Shown here piece by piece: positions 21,501-27,500 of a stretch of 64,000 bases of DNA; the stretch's first letter is position 1; each line of letters opens with the position of its first letter. Both the position numbers and the translations under genes were made by a program. The DNA is from Nisaea sediminum. GTDB lineage: Bacteria; Pseudomonadota; Alphaproteobacteria; Thalassobaculales; Thalassobaculaceae. The stretch spans positions 31,144 through 95,143 of the forward strand of contig NZ_JACZCQ010000016.1 of the NCBI RefSeq assembly GCF_014904705.1, read 5' to 3'. The notes under the pieces are model-generated. The model was not told where the DNA came from, searched no databases, and worked only from the letters and a program-made list of their open reading frames with translations.

Positions 21501-24500
21501 TCGGCCGCCGCGTCCGCCATATCGAGCGCGAGCCGGTCGCCCGCGTCGGCGTCGAAATCGGCGATCTCGGCACTGCCGGAACCGTCCGCGGCCAGCACGA
21601 AGAGATCGGCGCCGGCGCCGCCGGTCGCGATGTCGTTTCCGGCTCCGCCGACAAGCGTGTCGTCGCCGTCGCCGCCGTCGAGCGTGTCGTCGCCCGCGGC
21701 GCCCGAGATCAGATCCGCGCCGTCGCCGCCGGAGATTTCGTTCGCACCCGCATCGCCGGCGAGCGTGTCGTCGCCCACACCGCCGATCAGGTTCTCGATG
21801 CCCGAGAGCACGTCTCCCTCGGCCTCACCCACAAGGCCGGAGCCGGAAGCGAGATCGACAGAGACGGCGGACTCCGCCTGGCTGTAGTCGGCCGCGTCGA
21901 TCCCGTCGCCGCCGTCGAGCGTGTCGGCACCGGCACCGCCCTGCAGCGTATCCGCGCCGGTTCCGCCGATCAGGCTGTCCTCGCCCACGCCGCCGGAGAG
22001 CGCGTCATTGCCCGCACCGCCGTCAAGCATGTTGCCGCCGTCGGAGCCGATCAAGGTGTCGTCGTGCGCCGAGCCGTTGACGTTCTCGATACCGGAATAG
22101 CTGTCCTCGTCCGCGTCGCCGTAGCTGCCGACCCCGCTTTCGAGATCGACCTGAACGGCCTCCTCGGACTCCGCGTAATCGACGAGGTCGGTGCCCTCGC
22201 CGCCGTCGATCGTGTCCGCGCCGTCGCCGCCGAGCACGGTGTCGTCGCCGGCCCCGCCGCTGATCAGGTCCGCGCGCGCGCCGCCGTCGAGAACGTCCGC
22301 GCCGTCGCCGCCGTCGAGCGTGTCGCTGCCGTCGCCCCCCTTCAGCAGGTCGGCACCGTCCCCGCCGGCGAGAGCATCGTCTCCCTCCTCGCCGTTGAGA
22401 ACGTCGTCGCCGAGGCCTCCGTCGAGAAGGTCCGCGCCGCTTCCAGCCAGCAGCAGGTCCGCGCCGGCGCCGCCGGAAAGCGTTTCCTCGCCGTTGAAGC
22501 CGTAGAGGCTGTCGTCACCGGTATTGCCCAGCAGGGCGGTATAGCTCCCGTCAGTGCGGAGAGTGGAATTGATCCCGCTGTAGGCGCTGGCCGTTGTGCC
22601 GTCGGACGTCCCGTAATCGTTCTCCCAGGAATCCGTGCCATCGAGGTATCTCTTGACCTGCTCGGCAAACTCCGCGGTCGAACGGCCTTCGGCCGCGAAA
22701 TCGAGCGAAAGCTGCGTGATCTTGTACTGATCCAGCGCGAAAGTGCTTTCCTTGCTGAAGGCACCGTTCCCCGCCATCCGGCCCGCATTCAGATCGTCGA
22801 CGAAGACGATGTGCTCAACCTCGTAACTCTGCAGGACGGTGGAACCGCGGCCGAGATTGCTGGTGACGACCAGGTGGCCATCGGCGTTCTTGGTGATCGA
22901 GTAGTCGTTCTTCGAGCCCTCGAACTGGACGATGTCGTAATCGTAGACGCCGCCGAGATCCTGCACGACGTTGGTGCCGAGATCGACGCCGTTGCCGGAG
23001 ATCACGATAACGTCGCTGCCCTCGCCGCCGTCGAGCGTGTCGTCGCCGAGGCCGTCGACCAGCGTATCGGTGCCGGCATCGCCGGAGACCCGGTCGCTGC
23101 CGCCGCCGCCGAACAGCGTGTCGCTGCCCTCGCCGCCGAACAGCGTGTCGTTGTCCGCGTTGCCATAGACCAGGTCGTCGCCCGAACCGCCATTGACGAC
23201 GTCCGCGCCGTCGTTTCCGAACACCGTGTCACTGTCCTGCCCGCCATGGACGTTGTCGCTGCCCTGACCGCCGAACAGGCTGTCATTGCCCTCGTTGCCC
23301 TCGATGACGTCGTTGCCCTGGTTGCCGTAGAGCCGGTCGTTGCCCGACTCGCCGAATAGGTAGTCGTTGCCGCCGTTGCCGAAGCCGAGATCGTTGCCGT
23401 TGCCGCCATGCAGCGTGTCGGAGGCGTTGTCCTCGTTGTAGGGATTGTCCGGGTCGCTGTGGCCGAGCAGGGTGTCGTCGCCGTCGTCGCCGGCCAGCAG
23501 GTCGGCGCCCGCATTGCCGTGGATCAGGTCCTGGTCGTTGCCGCCATGCAGCTGGTCGCTGTCGCGGCCGCCATAGAGCGAGTCGTTGCCGCCATTGCCG
23601 TGGATCGTGTCGTTGCCGCCGTTGCCGTAGACCAGGTCGCTGCCGTTACCAGCGCTCCAGTACTGGTTGCCGGAACCGAGATAGGTGCCGCCGCCGCCGG
23701 CATGGGGCACGCCGCCGCTCTGCATCGAGGGAGGTGTGCCGCCGGTGAAGGGCCCGAAGCCGGGCAGCAGGCCGTTGGTGATGGTGCCGCCGAGATCGTT
23801 CCCGGCCTCGTCGACGAAGCGGATCTGCTCGATCGTGTTGCCGATCAGCTGCAGCTCGCCGCCGCCCTCGGTATAGACCGTGAGGACGGACTCGTCCTGG
23901 TGCAGCACAACGTCGTTGCGGCTGAAGCCCACCAGCTCGAGCACGTCGGTGTCGGAATCCGAGCCCGAGTCGTAGATCACCAGCGCCGCCTGGTCGCCGG
24001 TGATGAAATTGCGGGTGAAGCGGTAGATGTCGCCCTGGTTGCCGCCGTCGAGGAAGGCGAAGCCCTTGCCGCCGACCAGCACGTCGGACCCGTCCTGGCC
24101 GAGCACGGCATCGTCCTGCTGGCCGCCATAGAGCGTGTCGTCGCCGGCATTGCCGTTCAGCCAGTCGGAGCCCTGGTTGCCGTAGACCACGTCGTTGCCC
24201 TGGCCGCCAAAAAGCGTGTCGTCGGAGAAATCCTCCGAGATCTGGCCGCCCGCAGTGGTGTCGACATGGGCGTAGCCGCCATGCAGCGTGTCATTGCCCT
24301 GGTTGCCGTAGACCACGTCCGCGCCGGTGCCGCCGCGCACCAGGTCGTCGCCCTCGCCGCCGGACATGGTGTCGGAGCCGTCATGGCCGACCATGAAATC
24401 GTCGCCGCCGCCGCCGAGGATCTTGTCGCCCAGGTCGCTGCCCTGCAGATGGTCGCTGTGGGCCGAGCCCTCCAGCTCCTCGATGCTGAGCAGCGTGTCT

Positions 24501-27500
24501 GCGTCCGTGAATCCGCTTTGCAGGCCGATGCCGGCCACCACGCCAGACGTCGCATGGGCATAACTCACCCGGTCGATGCCCTCGCCGCCGTCGATCAGAT
24601 CGCTGCCGGCGCCGCCTTCCAGCACGTCATTGCCGGCGCCGCCGAGCAGCGTGTCGTCGCCGCCGCCGCCGAAAATCGTGTCGTGGCCGAGATTGCCCTC
24701 GAGATGGTCGTCGCCCTGGTTGCCGTAGACGAGGTCGTCGCCCTGCCCGCCATAGAGCGTGTCGCTGTCCGCGCCGCCCTGCCCGGCGCCCTGCGTGCCG
24801 CCATAGAGCGTGTCGTCGCCATGGTTGCCGTAGGCGAGGTCGGCGCCCTCCTGGCCGGCGATGAGGTCGTTATGCTCGCCGCCATAAAGCGTGTCCGCCC
24901 CGGCTCCGCCGTCGAGCGTGTCGAAGCCCTTGTTGCCGTAGAGAACGTCGTCGCCCTCGTCGCCGCCGACCAGATCCTGGTCCTGCCCGCCATAGAGCGT
25001 GTCATTGTCGAGGCCGCCGTTCAGCGTGTCGTTGCCCTTGTTGCCATAGACCACGTCCGCCCCGGCCTCGCCCGCCGCGACATCGTTGTCGGCGCCGCCA
25101 TAGACAATATCCATGCCGTCGCCGCCGGAGACCGTGTCGTCGCCCTGGTTGCCGTAGACCACGTCGTTGCCGGTCCCGCCGAAGACCTGGTCGGCGCCCA
25201 TGTTGCCCTGGAGCGTGTCGTCGCCGGCATCGCCGAGGATCGTGTCCTCGTCCTGCCCGCCGAAGGCCCGGTCGTTGCCTTCCCCGCCGACGATCAGATC
25301 GGTGCCCTGGTTGCCGTAGATCAGGTCGTTCTCGCCGCCGCCATAGAGCGTATCCACGCCCTCGCCGCCGGAGAGGAGGTCGTCGCCGTGGTTGCCGTAG
25401 ACGAGATCGTTGCCGGAACCGCCGTTCAGGCTGTCGGAGGCGTGGTCGTCACCGTTGACGCTGTCCTCGACGATGAAGCCGCCATAGAGAACGTCGTCCC
25501 CCGCCCCGCCATCGACCGTATCGGCTCCGCCGCGCGCATAGACCGTGTCATTGCCCGCACCGCCTTCAAAGTGGTTGGCAACACCGTTGCCGTGCATCGT
25601 GTCGTCGAAGTTCGTCCCGACCGCACCCTCGATGTCATGGAAAGTGTCGCCCGCGGCGTTGCCGCCGGTGATGGTCGGCGTACTACCGTCGAGATTCACG
25701 TAGATCGCAACGTCGTTGTCTTCGTACGACACCGCATCGACGCCCTCGCCGCCATAGAGCACATCGGCCCCCGCGCCGCCCTTCAGCGTGTCGTCGTCCT
25801 GCCCGCCGTAGAGCGTGTCATCGCCATCGTCACCGGCGAGGTAATCGTCCTGCTGGTTGCCGTATATGAGGTCATCGCCATCGCCGCCGGAAACGGTGTC
25901 ATCGTCGTATTCTCCGTGGAGCGTGTCGTTTCCGCTGCCGCCGAAAACCTTGTCGCCTCCGAGACCACCGTAAGCAACGTCATCGTCGGCCATGCCGTCG
26001 ATCCAGTCGCCATCCTTGCCGCCGTAAAGCGTGTCGTTCCCGTTGTTGCCGAAGAGATCGTCCGAGCCTTGGTTGCCATAGAGCAAGTCATTGCCCTCAC
26101 CGCCCGAGACCGTATCCCAGCCGTCGTTTCCGTAGGCTGTATCGTGACCACCGCCGCCATTGATAACATCGAGCCCCTGACCACCATAAAGCAAGTCGTC
26201 GCCGAGATTGCCGTGCAGATCGTCGTCGCCGCGATTGCCATAGACAACATCATTGCCTTGGCCGCCATAGAGAGTATCAGCTGCGCCTTTCGTATAAATA
26301 CTGCCGATATCGCCGTAAATCGTATCATCCGATTCGTTACCGTAGATAATGTCACGTCCGTCGGTACCAGTCAGAATGTTGGCTTCGCTCCCCCCAGAGG
26401 TCTCCGTCAGTGTTTTTTCAAGATCGTAGTCTCTTTGCGGGACCCGAAGAGAGGCAGTTGCCCACCAAGTGATCGCGTCCCTCATTGACACTTCTGTTAA
26501 TCCAAGCTCCTCGGCGCGCGAAATGACGCTTTCCCACTGGTTCGCAATTTCGCTACCAGCGTCATTCTGACGGATAGCGTCAATTTCTGCCTGATTGAGA
26601 AGGTAATTTTCAAACAATTGGGTGGTCGTGAGGTCGACGAGGAAAGATGCTATCGAAGTATCATCTTCGGTGCTCTGAATGAGCTTCAAAACAAACGGAC
26701 TGCCACTCGTATATTCCAGCCCCTTCAGAGTCCCGATGACCATGCTGTCAATGATAGTTAATGGCTCGTCGTCCGCATCTTCATGATCTTCTCGCAGAAG
26801 CGCGGTACTCCGGACCACATCAAGACCTGGGATATCGTTATCACCGGTCGTAGATTGTGCTTCATTGTATTTTTGCTTATGAATCTCGTACTTTTTCTCA
26901 GCCGCCTCTTCCAGCGCGCTCTCGCCAACGACACGTTCTCCTGTCTCCGGGTCGACCAGATAATATTCGCGCGGGATGAACTGTGTACCAAATCCGTCAT
27001 CGTTTTCATTCGGCGGGCGGTAGTCGGGATTTTTAACCAGATCATTCTGTCGCTCGAAATGACCCTCGGTTCCATCCTCGTTTGTAGGGACGTAAAAGAG
27101 TTCATCATAGAAATCGTCGTGACGGACGAATGACGCGATATACTCGTCCTCTCTGAAATTCACTCCCATATCGTAAAGATGCAGACTGTTCGCCTCCGCA
27201 CTCGCTACTGCGAGCACTTCATTCACGATATTTGCAACGCTGCTCGCCATGTTCTCAAGGCTTTGGATGGGCCCATCATCCCTGACGGTATATGAGAGAA
27301 GGCCTAGTTCCCCATCATTGTCGAACCCGAGGCTCACCGACGCCAACGGCTTTTCCGCAAAGAACTCCTGAGCAGCGACCACCGCAAAAGAGGCAACAGC
27401 AAAACCGATCGTCAGGCCCGTTGGAGCACCGGCAAGCATCAGCGATGTAATGGTAGAGGCCGCAGTAGACATCGCATTGGTTGCGCCTGTATCGATATCC

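Noticed and set aside
10656..26400. Regular short repeats that could be taken for a CRISPR array
   Set aside because: The period is the 27-base RTX nonapeptide codon unit in one open frame; there are no unique spacers and no cas genes.
20501..26488. Very long plus-strand open frames (952 and 1026 residues) opposite the RTX gene
   Set aside because: They are mirror images of the GC-rich repeat codons on the other strand; the products are repetitive Val/Ala/Arg-rich sequence with no family pattern.
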